Source: Chloroherpetonaceae bacterium (lineage in GTDB: Bacteria > Bacteroidota > Chlorobiia > Chlorobiales > Thermochlorobacteraceae). Taken from it: DNA of 49,038 nt. The stretch lies in contig JANWWM010000074.1 of NCBI GenBank assembly GCA_025055975.1, positions 1 to 49,038 on the forward strand, given 5' to 3'. A model generated the notes under the pieces. It had not been told where the DNA came from. It saw only the letters and a list, made by a program, of their open reading frames with translations, and made no database searches. The translations under genes were made by a program, and so were the position numbers. Shown piece after piece: positions 1-6,891 of the stretch; the stretch's first letter is position 1, and every line of letters begins with the position of its first letter.

Positions 1-432
1 GTTTTCGTAATCTCGCAACGTCCAATGCGTCACGGCGCAGAGTTCGTCGGTTCGCGCTTGAACGGAAATGAAGGCGTCGTCTCTTTGCGAAGCGGGAATG
101 GCATCGAGGTCTTTTTTCGCTTCCGCGAGCGCTTGAAGCGCAAGGTCGTTTTTGCCGATGTGGTGCAAACGCGCGGCTTGAACGTTGCGAGCGCGAGCGC
201 GCAAGATGAAGCAGCGCGCCAAGCCGTCCTTTGAAGCGTCTTGGAAAATTTTTTCGTTGAGAAGAGCCAAGATGCCTTCGATTCGTTCAAGCGCCTGACT
301 TGACGGAATGTCTTTCTCTTGCTCCGCCTCTTCGATTCGCGCTTGAATGTCTTGCAGCAAAACGTCTTGTCGTCGCAGAACTTCCATCGCGTCAGGGTTT
401 GCCTTGAATTTACGCTCGTTTGGTCGAGACAT
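1..432 (-). CDS. Helical (TPR-like) protein, partial at window edge
   Basis: An open frame starts at an ATG at 432 and runs 144 codons off the left edge without a stop, so the C-terminus is missing. The protein is charged and almost wholly helical, rich in Ala, Leu, Glu, Gln and Arg. Pairs of helices such as GKNDLALQALAEAKKDL look like tetratricopeptide-type repeats. No catalytic motif is visible in the part seen. Its start codon lies inside the 3' end of cobT (23-nt overlap, different frame), which suggests the two are cotranscribed and translationally coupled. The family was not recognised and the TPR label is an inference from helix pattern. It might be the N-terminal part of a TPR-containing signalling protein, like the phosphatase gene near 21 kb. 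Confidence 0.72.
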   Translation of the reverse strand, partial: MSRPNERKFKANPDAMEVLRRQDVLLQDIQARIEEAEQEKDIPSSQALERIEGILALLNEKIFQDASKDGLARCFILRARARNVQAARLHHIGKNDLALQALAEAKKDLDAIPASQRDDAFISVQARTDELCAVTHWTLRDYEN

Positions 433-1432
433 TTGCTTCCTCAAACGACGCCATTTCAGTCATCATTCTGGCGGCGGCTTCGATGAGCGGCATCGCAAGC
501 GCCGCGCCCGTGCCTTCGCCCAAGCGCATATCGAGGCTTAAAATGGGCGTTGTGCCGAGAATGTCCAGCACTTGCTTGTGAGCTTTTTCGTTGGAGCAAT
601 GCGCCCAAAAGCAAATTTCCTTGACGCTTGGGTTGAGTTGAATCGCCGCCACCGCCGCCGCCGTTGACACGAAGCCATCGACGACGACGGGCAAGCGCAA
701 ATCCGCCGCTTCGAGCAAAACGCCCGTCATCGCCACGATTTCAAAGCCGCCGACATGCGAAAGCCAGTGCGCCGCGTCCGCGCCATCGAGGCGATGTTTT
801 TCAAGCGCTCGCTTGACGACTTGAACTTTTCGCGCGAGCCTTTCGTCATCGATGCCCGTGCCGCGTCCGACCGTCTCTTCGGCGGGCAAGTCCAGCAGCG
901 CCGAAAAGAGCGCGGAAGCCGACGTCGTGTTGCCGATGCCCATTTCGCCGACGCCCAGCAACGACACGTTTGCGAACTTCGCCAACCGCGCTTGTTCGCG
1001 CCCCGCTTCGATCGCCTTGGAAAATTCGGCGAAGGTCATCGCAGGCTCTTTGAGAAAGTTGCGCGTTCCGCATCGAATTTTGCGATTGAAGAACATCGGC
1101 GAATCCGAGCCGTTTCCAAACCCCGCGTCCACGCCGACATCGATGACCGAAAGTTCGATGTTGCCGCAACGAGCGAAGACGTTAATCGCCGCGCCGCCGC
1201 GCAAAAAGTTCAAGACCATTTGCCCCGTAACTTCTCGCGGATAAGCGCTCACGCCTTCTTCGTCAATGCCGTGCGAAGCGGCGAACACGAGCGTCCGCTT
1301 CTTCGTGATTTTCGGTTCGAGCGTTTGTTGGATCTCGCAGAGTTGAATGGCGATGTCTTCAAGCCGTCCGAGCGAGCCAAGCGGTTTGGTTTTGCGATTG
1401 AGTTTTTCTTGCGCCAGTTTTTGAATCCGCAT
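410..1432 (-). CDS. cobT: Nicotinate-nucleotide--dimethylbenzimidazole phosphoribosyltransferase
   Basis: Transfers phosphoribose from nicotinate mononucleotide to 5,6-dimethylbenzimidazole, giving alpha-ribazole phosphate for the lower ligand of cobalamin; cytoplasmic. The 340 residues match the family's usual 340-360. Visible family blocks are KPLGSLGRLE (16-25), the GGAAINVFAR segment (79-88), GVGEMGIGNTTSA (160-172), the glycine-rich GRGTG (189-193), DGFVSTAAA (252-260) and LGEGTGA (304-310). The glutamate of the last block (E306) corresponds to the catalytic base. No other cobalamin gene lies in the window, so the gene may serve salvage. The 45-nt gap upstream (1433-1477) is too short for a cobalamin riboswitch, and none is seen. 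Confidence 0.95.
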   Translation of the reverse strand: MRIQKLAQEKLNRKTKPLGSLGRLEDIAIQLCEIQQTLEPKITKKRTLVFAASHGIDEEGVSAYPREVTGQMVLNFLRGGAAINVFARCGNIELSVIDVGVDAGFGNGSDSPMFFNRKIRCGTRNFLKEPAMTFAEFSKAIEAGREQARLAKFANVSLLGVGEMGIGNTTSASALFSALLDLPAEETVGRGTGIDDERLARKVQVVKRALEKHRLDGADAAHWLSHVGGFEIVAMTGVLLEAADLRLPVVVDGFVSTAAAVAAIQLNPSVKEICFWAHCSNEKAHKQVLDILGTTPILSLDMRLGEGTGAALAMPLIEAAARMMTEMASFEEANVSTKRA

Positions 1433-1477
1433 TGCGTATTTTCGCGCACAGTTAGTTCAACGCCAAAACATCGTTTG

Positions 1478-3214
1478 ATGCGACGCTGTTTCCTTCTCGT
1501 CTTGTTTCTTTTTTCCTCTTGTTCATCGGAGCGAAAAATGGAATGGACGCGCGGCGCGATTTTCTACCAAATTTTTCCTGAACGCTTCCGCAACGGCAAT
1601 CCCAACAACGACCCTTCGCCCGACAAATCCGCGCCAACCGCCAAGGCGCATCGATGGACGAGCAACTGGTATGCGCTCTCCGACGACGAGAAACGTCGCT
1701 CGCCTGATTTTTGGCAAAACATCTATCAGCGTCGCTACGGCGGCGACTTGCAAGGCATTTTGGACAAGCTCGATTACCTTCAAGCGCTCGGCATCGACGC
1801 GATCTATCTCAATCCCATCTTTGAAGCCGTTTCCGCGCACAAATACGACGCGACTTTGCTTCATCACGTCGATGTCAATTTCGGCAACGACCCCGAAGGC
1901 GACTTGAAACTCATCGCCGAAGAAGATTTCGATAACCCCGACACATGGCGCTGGACAAACGCCGACCTGCTTTTCTTGAAACTCATCGAGGAAGCGCACA
2001 AGCGCAACATTCGCATCGTCATCGATGGCGTGTTCAATCACGTGGGCACGCGCTTTCCGCCGTTTCAAGACGTCGTGAAACATCAAACCAACTCGCGCTA
2101 CAAGGATTGGTTTGAAATTTTGAGCTTCGACGATTCGACGACGGGGAAAAAATTCGACTACAAAGGTTGGTGGGGACACAAGTCGCTTCCCGAACTCAAA
2201 CGCGATTCGCTCAAAGGACTTGCCGACGCGCCGAAGCGATACGTTTTCGCCGTCACGAAACGTTGGACGGCTCCAAACGGCGACGTCACGAAGGGCGTAG
2301 ATGGCTGGCGACTCGATGCCGCCGACGACCTTCCGCACGCCTTTTGGAAAGAATGGAGAGCGTTTGTCAAATCCATCAATCCGAACTGTTTTCTCGTCGG
2401 CGAAATTTGGGTCAACGCGAAAGAGTGGATGAAAGGCGACGAGTTCGACGCGGTGATGAATTACCAATTCGCCGTCTTCACGCATCAGCTCTTCGTTCAG
2501 AAAGTTTTGAAGCCATCGGAGTTCAAATTGAAGATTGAAGAATTGCTCGCCTCGTATCCTGATTCGGCGAACTACGCGCTTCTGAACCTTTACGACTCGC
2601 ACGACACGGAACGACTGCCGTCGCGCCTCGTCAATCCCACTCGCCATTTCGATCACTACGCGGGGCTTCGCGCCAACAAAGATTATCAACTCCGACCGCC
2701 CAACGACGACGAATATCGGTTGCAAAAACTTTTGATGCTGTTTCAATTCGCCTACGTGGGCGCGCCAATGCTTTACTACGGCACGGAAGCGGGAATGTGG
2801 GGCGCAGACGACCCCGATTGCCGCAAGCCGATGGTTTGGCGAGAGTTTCAATACGACGACGAAAACGCCGAACTCCTCACGGGCAAATCCGAGCCGTTCA
2901 AGGTCGCGTTCAACGAGCGCGTCTATCAAGACTACAAAACCCTCATCGATCTTCGCCGACAAAGCGACGCGCTCAAATTCGGCACGTTCAAATTTCTCGT
3001 CGCCGACGACGAGAAAAACTTAATCGCGTTTGAGCGCGCTTTCGGCGGAGAGACCCTCGTCGCCGTTTTCAATCTCTCGTCGCAATCGCAAACGATCGAG
3101 TTGGACTCGCCCAACGATTTGACGGACTTGCTAACGAAACAAACGTTTGAAAGCAAAAGCGGAAAGGCAATTTTGACGCTCGCTTCGCGGAGCGGCTTGC
3201 TCTTGCGGCGATAG
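1478..3214 (+). CDS. GH13 alpha-amylase family glycosidase, predicted lipoprotein
   Basis: A 578-residue alpha-glucan hydrolase of family GH13, resembling cyclomaltodextrinase/neopullulanase-type enzymes. The start is placed at the ATG at 1478 because it opens a short lipoprotein signal peptide (MRRCFLLVLFLFSSC, lipid-modified Cys15). The open frame upstream of it is only the antisense of cobT. All four GH13 conserved regions are intact: region I DGVFNHVG (D183, H188), region II GWRLDAADD (nucleophile D280), region III LVGEIW (acid/base E309) and region IV DSHDTE (D376). An AIFYQIFPERF motif opens the catalytic barrel near residue 27. Anchoring suggests periplasmic or surface processing of maltodextrins. 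It is divergent from cobT. Exact substrate and subfamily are not settled. Confidence 0.88.
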   Translation: MRRCFLLVLFLFSSCSSERKMEWTRGAIFYQIFPERFRNGNPNNDPSPDKSAPTAKAHRWTSNWYALSDDEKRRSPDFWQNIYQRRYGGDLQGILDKLDYLQALGIDAIYLNPIFEAVSAHKYDATLLHHVDVNFGNDPEGDLKLIAEEDFDNPDTWRWTNADLLFLKLIEEAHKRNIRIVIDGVFNHVGTRFPPFQDVVKHQTNSRYKDWFEILSFDDSTTGKKFDYKGWWGHKSLPELKRDSLKGLADAPKRYVFAVTKRWTAPNGDVTKGVDGWRLDAADDLPHAFWKEWRAFVKSINPNCFLVGEIWVNAKEWMKGDEFDAVMNYQFAVFTHQLFVQKVLKPSEFKLKIEELLASYPDSANYALLNLYDSHDTERLPSRLVNPTRHFDHYAGLRANKDYQLRPPNDDEYRLQKLLMLFQFAYVGAPMLYYGTEAGMWGADDPDCRKPMVWREFQYDDENAELLTGKSEPFKVAFNERVYQDYKTLIDLRRQSDALKFGTFKFLVADDEKNLIAFERAFGGETLVAVFNLSSQSQTIELDSPNDLTDLLTKQTFESKSGKAILTLASRSGLLLRR

Positions 3215-3218
3215 GCGT

Positions 3219-3249
3219 TTTTCATTTCGCTTTCTCCGCGCTACCTTTG
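3219..3249 (+). promoter_or_regulatory. Bacteroidota-type promoter for the UbiA-DprE1 pair
   Basis: TTTT (3219-3222), a 19-nt spacer and TACCTTTG (3242-3249), followed by GCGC. This fits the -33 TTTG / -7 TAnnTTTG promoter of Bacteroidota with one mismatch in the -33 box. Transcription would begin near 3255. That rules out the TTG at 3247 as a start codon for the next gene. Confidence 0.6.
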
Positions 3250-3273
3250 CGCGCTTTTTCAACGCATCGCGCC

Positions 3274-4131
3274 TTGACATTCTCGAAACTTCGCGCCGTC
3301 GTTCAACTGCTTCGCCCGAAGCACTGGATAAAGAACGCGCTTCTCTTTATGCCGATGGCGTTCAGCGGCTTGTTTTTGAATCCAATCGCGCTGACGCGCT
3401 CGTTTCTCGCCTTCGCGTATTTCTCGCTCGCCGCTTCGATGGTCTATGCGATGAACGACCTTGCCGACGCGGAGCGCGATCGGTTGCACCCCGTCAAAAA
3501 GCTTAAGCGTCCCATCGCGTCGGGCGCGCTGTCCAAAATTGACGCGACGATCGTCGCCATCGTTTTGCTCGCCATGTCGCTGACGAGCGTTCTCTTTTCG
3601 CAAAAGTTCTTTTTCGTTCTGGCGGGATATGTTGCGCTCAACGTGGCGTATAGTTTTTATCTCAAACAACAACCCGTGCTGGACATTTTCGCCGTTGCGA
3701 CGGGCTTCGTGCTTCGCGCTTACGCGGGCGCGGTGGCGATCGAGGTGAAGCTTTCGTCGTGGATGTTCATCACGACGCTCTCGCTCGCTCTGTATCTCGC
3801 GTCCATCAAGCGCTTGCAAGAACTTCGCTTGCAGGGAACGGAAGGTCGCGCCGTTTTGAAAAAGTATTCCGCGAAAGTCGTCGAGCGCTACGCCGACGTT
3901 TCCGCCGTCGGCGCGATTTTGTTTTACAGCCTTTACTGTTTGTCCGAACACCCGAATTTGATTGCGACGATTCCGCTCGTTTTGTTCGGCATTTTTCGAT
4001 ATTGGTATATCGTCGAAGAAGAGCGGCAAGGCGAATCGCCCGTCGACGCGCTCTATGGCGACGCGCCGCTGATTTTCGTCGTGTTGTTGTGGCTGGGGTT
4101 CGTGGTCTATGAATTTTTCCCGAAATCTTAA
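3274..4131 (+). CDS. UbiA-family prenyltransferase, likely decaprenyl-phosphate phosphoribosyltransferase
   Basis: Polytopic membrane enzyme of the UbiA superfamily. Close relatives (Rv3806c type) transfer phosphoribose from PRPP to a polyprenyl phosphate, the first committed step to polyprenyl-phospho-arabinose. The LLRPKHWIKNALLF segment near the N-terminus is typical of this subgroup. It is followed by the metal-binding NDxxDxxxD motif (NDLADAERD), then KRPIASG and about eight hydrophobic helices. The frame is open from 3247, but that TTG lies inside the -7 promoter box, so the TTG at 3274 is chosen (285 residues); no ATG precedes the conserved segment. The DprE1-like oxidase follows within about 11 nt, and that pairing is what supports the specific substrate. 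Without it only 'UbiA family' would be safe. Confidence 0.85.
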   Translation: MTFSKLRAVVQLLRPKHWIKNALLFMPMAFSGLFLNPIALTRSFLAFAYFSLAASMVYAMNDLADAERDRLHPVKKLKRPIASGALSKIDATIVAIVLLAMSLTSVLFSQKFFFVLAGYVALNVAYSFYLKQQPVLDIFAVATGFVLRAYAGAVAIEVKLSSWMFITTLSLALYLASIKRLQELRLQGTEGRAVLKKYSAKVVERYADVSAVGAILFYSLYCLSEHPNLIATIPLVLFGIFRYWYIVEEERQGESPVDALYGDAPLIFVVLLWLGFVVYEFFPKS

Positions 4132-4142
4132 CCCTCGTGGCG

Positions 4143-5444
4143 ATGCCGATTGAGCTTTCAGGTTGGGGACGTTTTCCCGTCGTTCAAGCCACGCCTTTCG
4201 TTCTCAAAGATTCGCGCTCGCTTTCCGACAAGATAACTCGCCAGTTTCGCGGCGTTGCCTACGCGATGGGCAGAAGTTATGGCGACAGCGCGCTCGCGTC
4301 GGAAGTCATCTTGACGAGCGACTACGATCACTTTCTCGACTTCGACGCGACGCGAGGTTTGCTTCGCGTTCAAGCGGGCGTTACGCTCAAAGCGATGCTC
4401 GATGTCATCGTGCCGAAAGGGTGGTTTCTGCCCGTTACGCCCGGCACGCAGTTCGTAACGTTTGGCGGCGCGATCGCGTCCGACATTCACGGCAAGAATC
4501 ATCACAAGGAAGGCTCGTTTTGCGACCACGTGACGTGGTATCGCTTGATGCTCCCCAACGGCGACATCGTCCGATGCTCGCCGACGGAGAACGTCGATCT
4601 TTTCCGCGCCACCAACGGCGGAATGGGCTTGACGGGCGTTATCCTCGACGGCGAACTGCGCTTAAAGCCGATTCAGAGCGCCTTTATCGAGATGCTCACG
4701 ATCAAAGCCAAAGACCTCGATGAAATTCTCGCGCTGTTCGATGACTATGTCGGCTACACGTATTCGGTGGCGTGGATCGATACGCTCGCGCGCGGCAAAA
4801 ACGTCGGTCGCTCCGTTTTGATGCTTGGCGAACACGGCGCGGAAGGCTCTCTTTCGCTTCCCGAACCGAAAGAAAAATCGCTTCCGATCGATTTTCCCGA
4901 TTTCGTTCTGAATCCGTTGAGCGTCGGATTGTTCAACGCGCTCTACTACCACAAGAATTTTCGCAAACAAACGCGAAGTCGCGTCCCGTATCGACCATTT
5001 TTTTACCCGCTCGACGCGATTTTGCGATGGAACAAGATGTATGGCAAACGCGGCTTTACGCAGTATCAATTCGTGATTCCGAAGTCGGAGCGCGAGTCGC
5101 TCAAAAAAATTCTCGAAGAAATTGCGAAGGCGAAGCTCGCGTCGTTTCTCGCGGTGCTCAAACTTTTCGGCAAGGAAAACGAGAATTGGCTTTCGTTTCC
5201 GAAAGAGGGATACACGCTCGCGCTGGATTTTCCGATGCGAGACGGCACGCTGGATTTGCTCAAACGCTTGGACAAACTCGTGCTCGACGCGGGCGGACGA
5301 CTCTACCTCACGAAAGACGCCCAGATGAGCAAGGAAACGTTTCGAGCGGGCTACCCGAATTGGGAACGGTTCGTCGAACTTCGCCGATCGATTGGCGCGG
5401 ATAAGGTTTTCGCATCGCTTCAATCGGAGCGACTGGGGCTGTGA
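4143..5444 (+). CDS. dprE1: DprE1-like FAD oxidase (decaprenylphospho-beta-D-ribofuranose 2-oxidase)
   Basis: Predicted to oxidise polyprenyl-phospho-ribose to the 2-keto intermediate, the first half of the epimerisation to polyprenyl-phospho-arabinose. The 433 residues compare with about 460 in mycobacteria. The vanillyl-alcohol-oxidase FAD fold shows in GWGRFP (7-12), RSYGDSAL (44-51) and GGAIASDIHGKNHHKEG (108-124). Near the C-terminus LTKDAQM carries the expected active-site lysine (K391). At the position of the cysteine attacked by benzothiazinones in Mycobacterium (xCVDFP), this protein has alanine (A360, in GYTLALDFP). The start is the ATG at 4143; a GTG two codons upstream is possible. 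The gene immediately follows its pathway neighbour. The usual reductase partner DprE2 is not in the window. Confidence 0.88.
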   Translation: MPIELSGWGRFPVVQATPFVLKDSRSLSDKITRQFRGVAYAMGRSYGDSALASEVILTSDYDHFLDFDATRGLLRVQAGVTLKAMLDVIVPKGWFLPVTPGTQFVTFGGAIASDIHGKNHHKEGSFCDHVTWYRLMLPNGDIVRCSPTENVDLFRATNGGMGLTGVILDGELRLKPIQSAFIEMLTIKAKDLDEILALFDDYVGYTYSVAWIDTLARGKNVGRSVLMLGEHGAEGSLSLPEPKEKSLPIDFPDFVLNPLSVGLFNALYYHKNFRKQTRSRVPYRPFFYPLDAILRWNKMYGKRGFTQYQFVIPKSERESLKKILEEIAKAKLASFLAVLKLFGKENENWLSFPKEGYTLALDFPMRDGTLDLLKRLDKLVLDAGGRLYLTKDAQMSKETFRAGYPNWERFVELRRSIGADKVFASLQSERLGL

Positions 5445-5503
5445 GTTGCAATCGCGGGCGGAGTTGACGAAATTGACGAATCAAAACGCCTGAGAGAACG
5501 ACG

Positions 5504-5797
5504 ATGGAAATGGGACGAGTTCGACAAACCGCTTTCCTCCGCAATAGCGCCGACCTTGTGCAGGCGCAGGAGGGCAAGTTGCCAATCGAGAAGGTTCGCT
5601 CGCTGGAAGTCGAGTTTTTGGTCGACACTGGCGCGTCATACGTCTGCCTGCCGAAGCCAATGATTGAGACGCTTGGTCAAGTTCGACGGGGCAATGGCGA
5701 CGAAGCCCGAAGCGTCCGTTGCGTCAGCCGCGAAGAACTCAAAGCCTTGACGCAGATTCCAAACGATGCGTCAAAACGTTTTCGGCTCATTGCTTGA
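5504..5797 (+). CDS. Clan AA (retropepsin-like) aspartic protease, apparently C-terminally degraded
   Basis: The first 60 residues match the small bacterial clan AA aspartic protease family: MGRVR start, LPIEKVRSLEVEFLVDTG and the catalytic DTGAS (D41), then LP and IETLG. The usual second half, a flap region and a closing strand pair ending near ALIGQIPLE, is not recognisable. The last 35 residues are charged and end in an 11-nt overlap with the convergent gene. The total is 97 residues against about 120 for the family. Either the ATG at 5504 or the one at 5510 could be used; family members usually begin MGRVR. Such genes are often scattered and mobile with antitoxin-like neighbours, but no partner gene is present. 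A decaying remnant is likely. Confidence 0.6.
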   Translation: MEMGRVRQTAFLRNSADLVQAQEGKLPIEKVRSLEVEFLVDTGASYVCLPKPMIETLGQVRRGNGDEARSVRCVSREELKALTQIPNDASKRFRLIA

Positions 5798-6137
5798 GCA
5801 AAAAATTTTCGCGGTGATGTTTCAAGAGTTCGTCAATCACGAGGCAAGCGATTTCGGCGTTGCTTCGCATCAGTTCCAAAAACTTTTCGCGCGGCACGAG
5901 CAAGATTTCCGTCGGCAACGTGGTTTTGACGTTTTCCGTCATCGCCTCGTTTTCCAAAAGCTCAATCAAAAACAGCGGACTCGTGCAAGAAGCTGGCGCG
6001 ATTTCTCCCGACAAGAGAAACATCGCCGCTCGTTGCGCCTCGCCCTTTTTGAGCGCGGTCGCGCCTTGCTCGTAACGACGCACGCGCCCAAGCGTGAAGA
6101 GTTTGTTTCGCGCGATCCGACTCGCCTTGTCCAACAT
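5787..6137 (-). CDS. Small cyclic-nucleotide-binding-fold protein without DNA-binding domain
   Basis: A 116-residue protein with the beta-roll pattern of the Crp/cNMP-binding domain: LGRVRRYEQGATALKKGEAQRAAMFLLSGEI, then LIELLENEAMTENVKTTLPTEILLVPREKFLELM and a closing helix. The arginine-containing phosphate-binding cassette (GE..L......R.A) is not recognisable, so cyclic-nucleotide binding is doubtful. There is no helix-turn-helix after the domain, unlike Crp/Fnr regulators. A palindrome sits just upstream of the start. The 3' end overlaps the clan AA gene by 11 nt. It could be an effector-binding or oligomerisation module acting on another protein, but function is unknown. Confidence 0.65.
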   Translation of the reverse strand: MLDKASRIARNKLFTLGRVRRYEQGATALKKGEAQRAAMFLLSGEIAPASCTSPLFLIELLENEAMTENVKTTLPTEILLVPREKFLELMRSNAEIACLVIDELLKHHRENFLLKQ

Positions 6138-6140
6138 TTT

Positions 6141-6159
6141 GTTTAGAATTAGTCTAAAC
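6141..6159. promoter_or_regulatory. Perfect palindrome at the start of the cNMP-fold gene
   Basis: GTTTAGAATTAGTCTAAAC is a perfect inverted repeat of two 7-nt arms around a 5-nt centre. It lies 4 nt upstream of the minus-strand ATG at 6137. AT-rich arms and the position over the 5' leader or promoter suggest an operator. The TTAG/CTAA character resembles sites of DtxR/MntR-type metal regulators, but that is only a resemblance. Confidence 0.45.
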
Positions 6160-6186
6160 TAACGTCTCCCTCTCAAATCGCCAAAC

Positions 6187-6209
6187 AAAAAAGGCGAGTT
6201 CGTCTCGCC
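6187..6209 (-). terminator. Intrinsic terminator of the arginine decarboxylase gene
   Basis: On the minus strand, GGCGAG (6209-6204), loop ACGAA, CTCGCC (6198-6193) form a perfect 6-bp stem. It is followed directly by six T residues (6192-6187). It lies 27 nt after the stop codon of the decarboxylase gene and separates it from the cNMP-fold gene. Confidence 0.8.
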
Positions 6210-6235
6210 CTTCGCGTTTTGACCGAGGCAGTTGG

Positions 6236-6829
6236 TTACGGGAGCAAAATGCCGCAAGCGATGACCGACGTCCAAAGTCCGTTCTTGCCTTCTGCGGATT
6301 GCGTGATGTTGAACGTCTTGACGATTTTGCCGCTCATTTTGTAGATGCCTTCGCGCTCGTCCCAAGCGGTGTTGGGGTCGAACTCAATGCCGAGCGTGGT
6401 GGCGAGCATCGTGGCGGCAAGGTCTTCGGCGTATTCGCCCGCGACTTTTTCGGTTTCCCCAAAGGGATGATGCTCGGAAAGGTAGCCGTATTGCGTGTTC
6501 GGATCCGATGGCAAGGCGACCCCAATCGAAGCCGCAATCAAGCGATTGTGTTCGTTGGTCGCTTGACGCGCCATCACGCAGAAGGTTACCTGCCCTGGTT
6601 GCAAGAGTTTCAAGCCCTCCTCGACGCTGATGCGCTTGCACCCCGTTGGGAAAATGCTCGAGACGGTAACCAAATTGCACTTTTCGATTTTCGCGTCGCG
6701 CAACGCGAGTTCAAACGACGAGAGATACTCTTTGTGGCGACCGACGCCCTTCGTGAAGAAGATCTTGGTAGGAACGAACGACAAGGCTGTCTCCGCTATG
6801 GTTGATTGTTTTGATTGAGAGTTCGACAT
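6236..6829 (-). CDS. Pyruvoyl-dependent arginine decarboxylase
   Basis: Converts arginine to agmatine, the first step of a polyamine route. The pro-enzyme (197 residues) cleaves itself at a serine, which becomes the pyruvoyl cofactor. The cleavage site is seen as [15 protein letters not shown]; the scissile pair is S57-S58 and S58 would form the pyruvoyl group. Other family blocks are [23 protein letters not shown] near the N-terminus and the GEYAEDLAA and [14 protein letters not shown] segments in the C-terminal half. The enzyme is typical of archaea, Chlamydia and Chlorobi-type bacteria, unlike the PLP-dependent SpeA used by most bacteria. Neither agmatinase nor agmatine deiminase is nearby. 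A perfect intrinsic terminator follows. A possible TAATTTCG promoter box lies at 6849-6856 on the minus strand. Confidence 0.93.
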   Translation of the reverse strand: MSNSQSKQSTIAETALSFVPTKIFFTKGVGRHKEYLSSFELALRDAKIEKCNLVTVSSIFPTGCKRISVEEGLKLLQPGQVTFCVMARQATNEHNRLIAASIGVALPSDPNTQYGYLSEHHPFGETEKVAGEYAEDLAATMLATTLGIEFDPNTAWDEREGIYKMSGKIVKTFNITQSAEGKNGLWTSVIACGILLP

Positions 6830-6873
6830 CCCTTCAAAAAAGCGGCGCGAAATTACGAAAAAATTGAAATCGC

Positions 6874-6891
6874 GTCCGACTACTTTCGGAC
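6874..6891 (-). other. Stem-loop containing the tyrS stop codon
   Basis: Minus strand GTCCGA (6891-6886), loop AAGTAG, TCGGAC (6879-6874): a perfect 6-bp stem whose loop holds the TAG stop codon of tyrS. A T-rich tract follows after several bases (ATTTCAATTTTTTC) but not directly, so it would be a weak terminator or a 3'-end stabiliser. Confidence 0.4.

Noticed and set aside
1433..1477. A possible cobalamin riboswitch upstream of cobT
   Set aside because: Only 45 nt separate cobT from the divergent glycosidase gene and no B12-box-like sequence is visible there.
755..1477. A 241-codon N-terminal extension of the glycosidase at 1478
   Set aside because: The extension is antisense to cobT, has no family similarity and would remove the lipoprotein signal peptide.
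1523..2962. A 479-codon minus-strand open frame
   Set aside because: Exact antisense of the GH13 gene. The codon bias of this genome (many GCG, CGC and GAA-type codons) keeps reverse frames open; no domain is recognisable.
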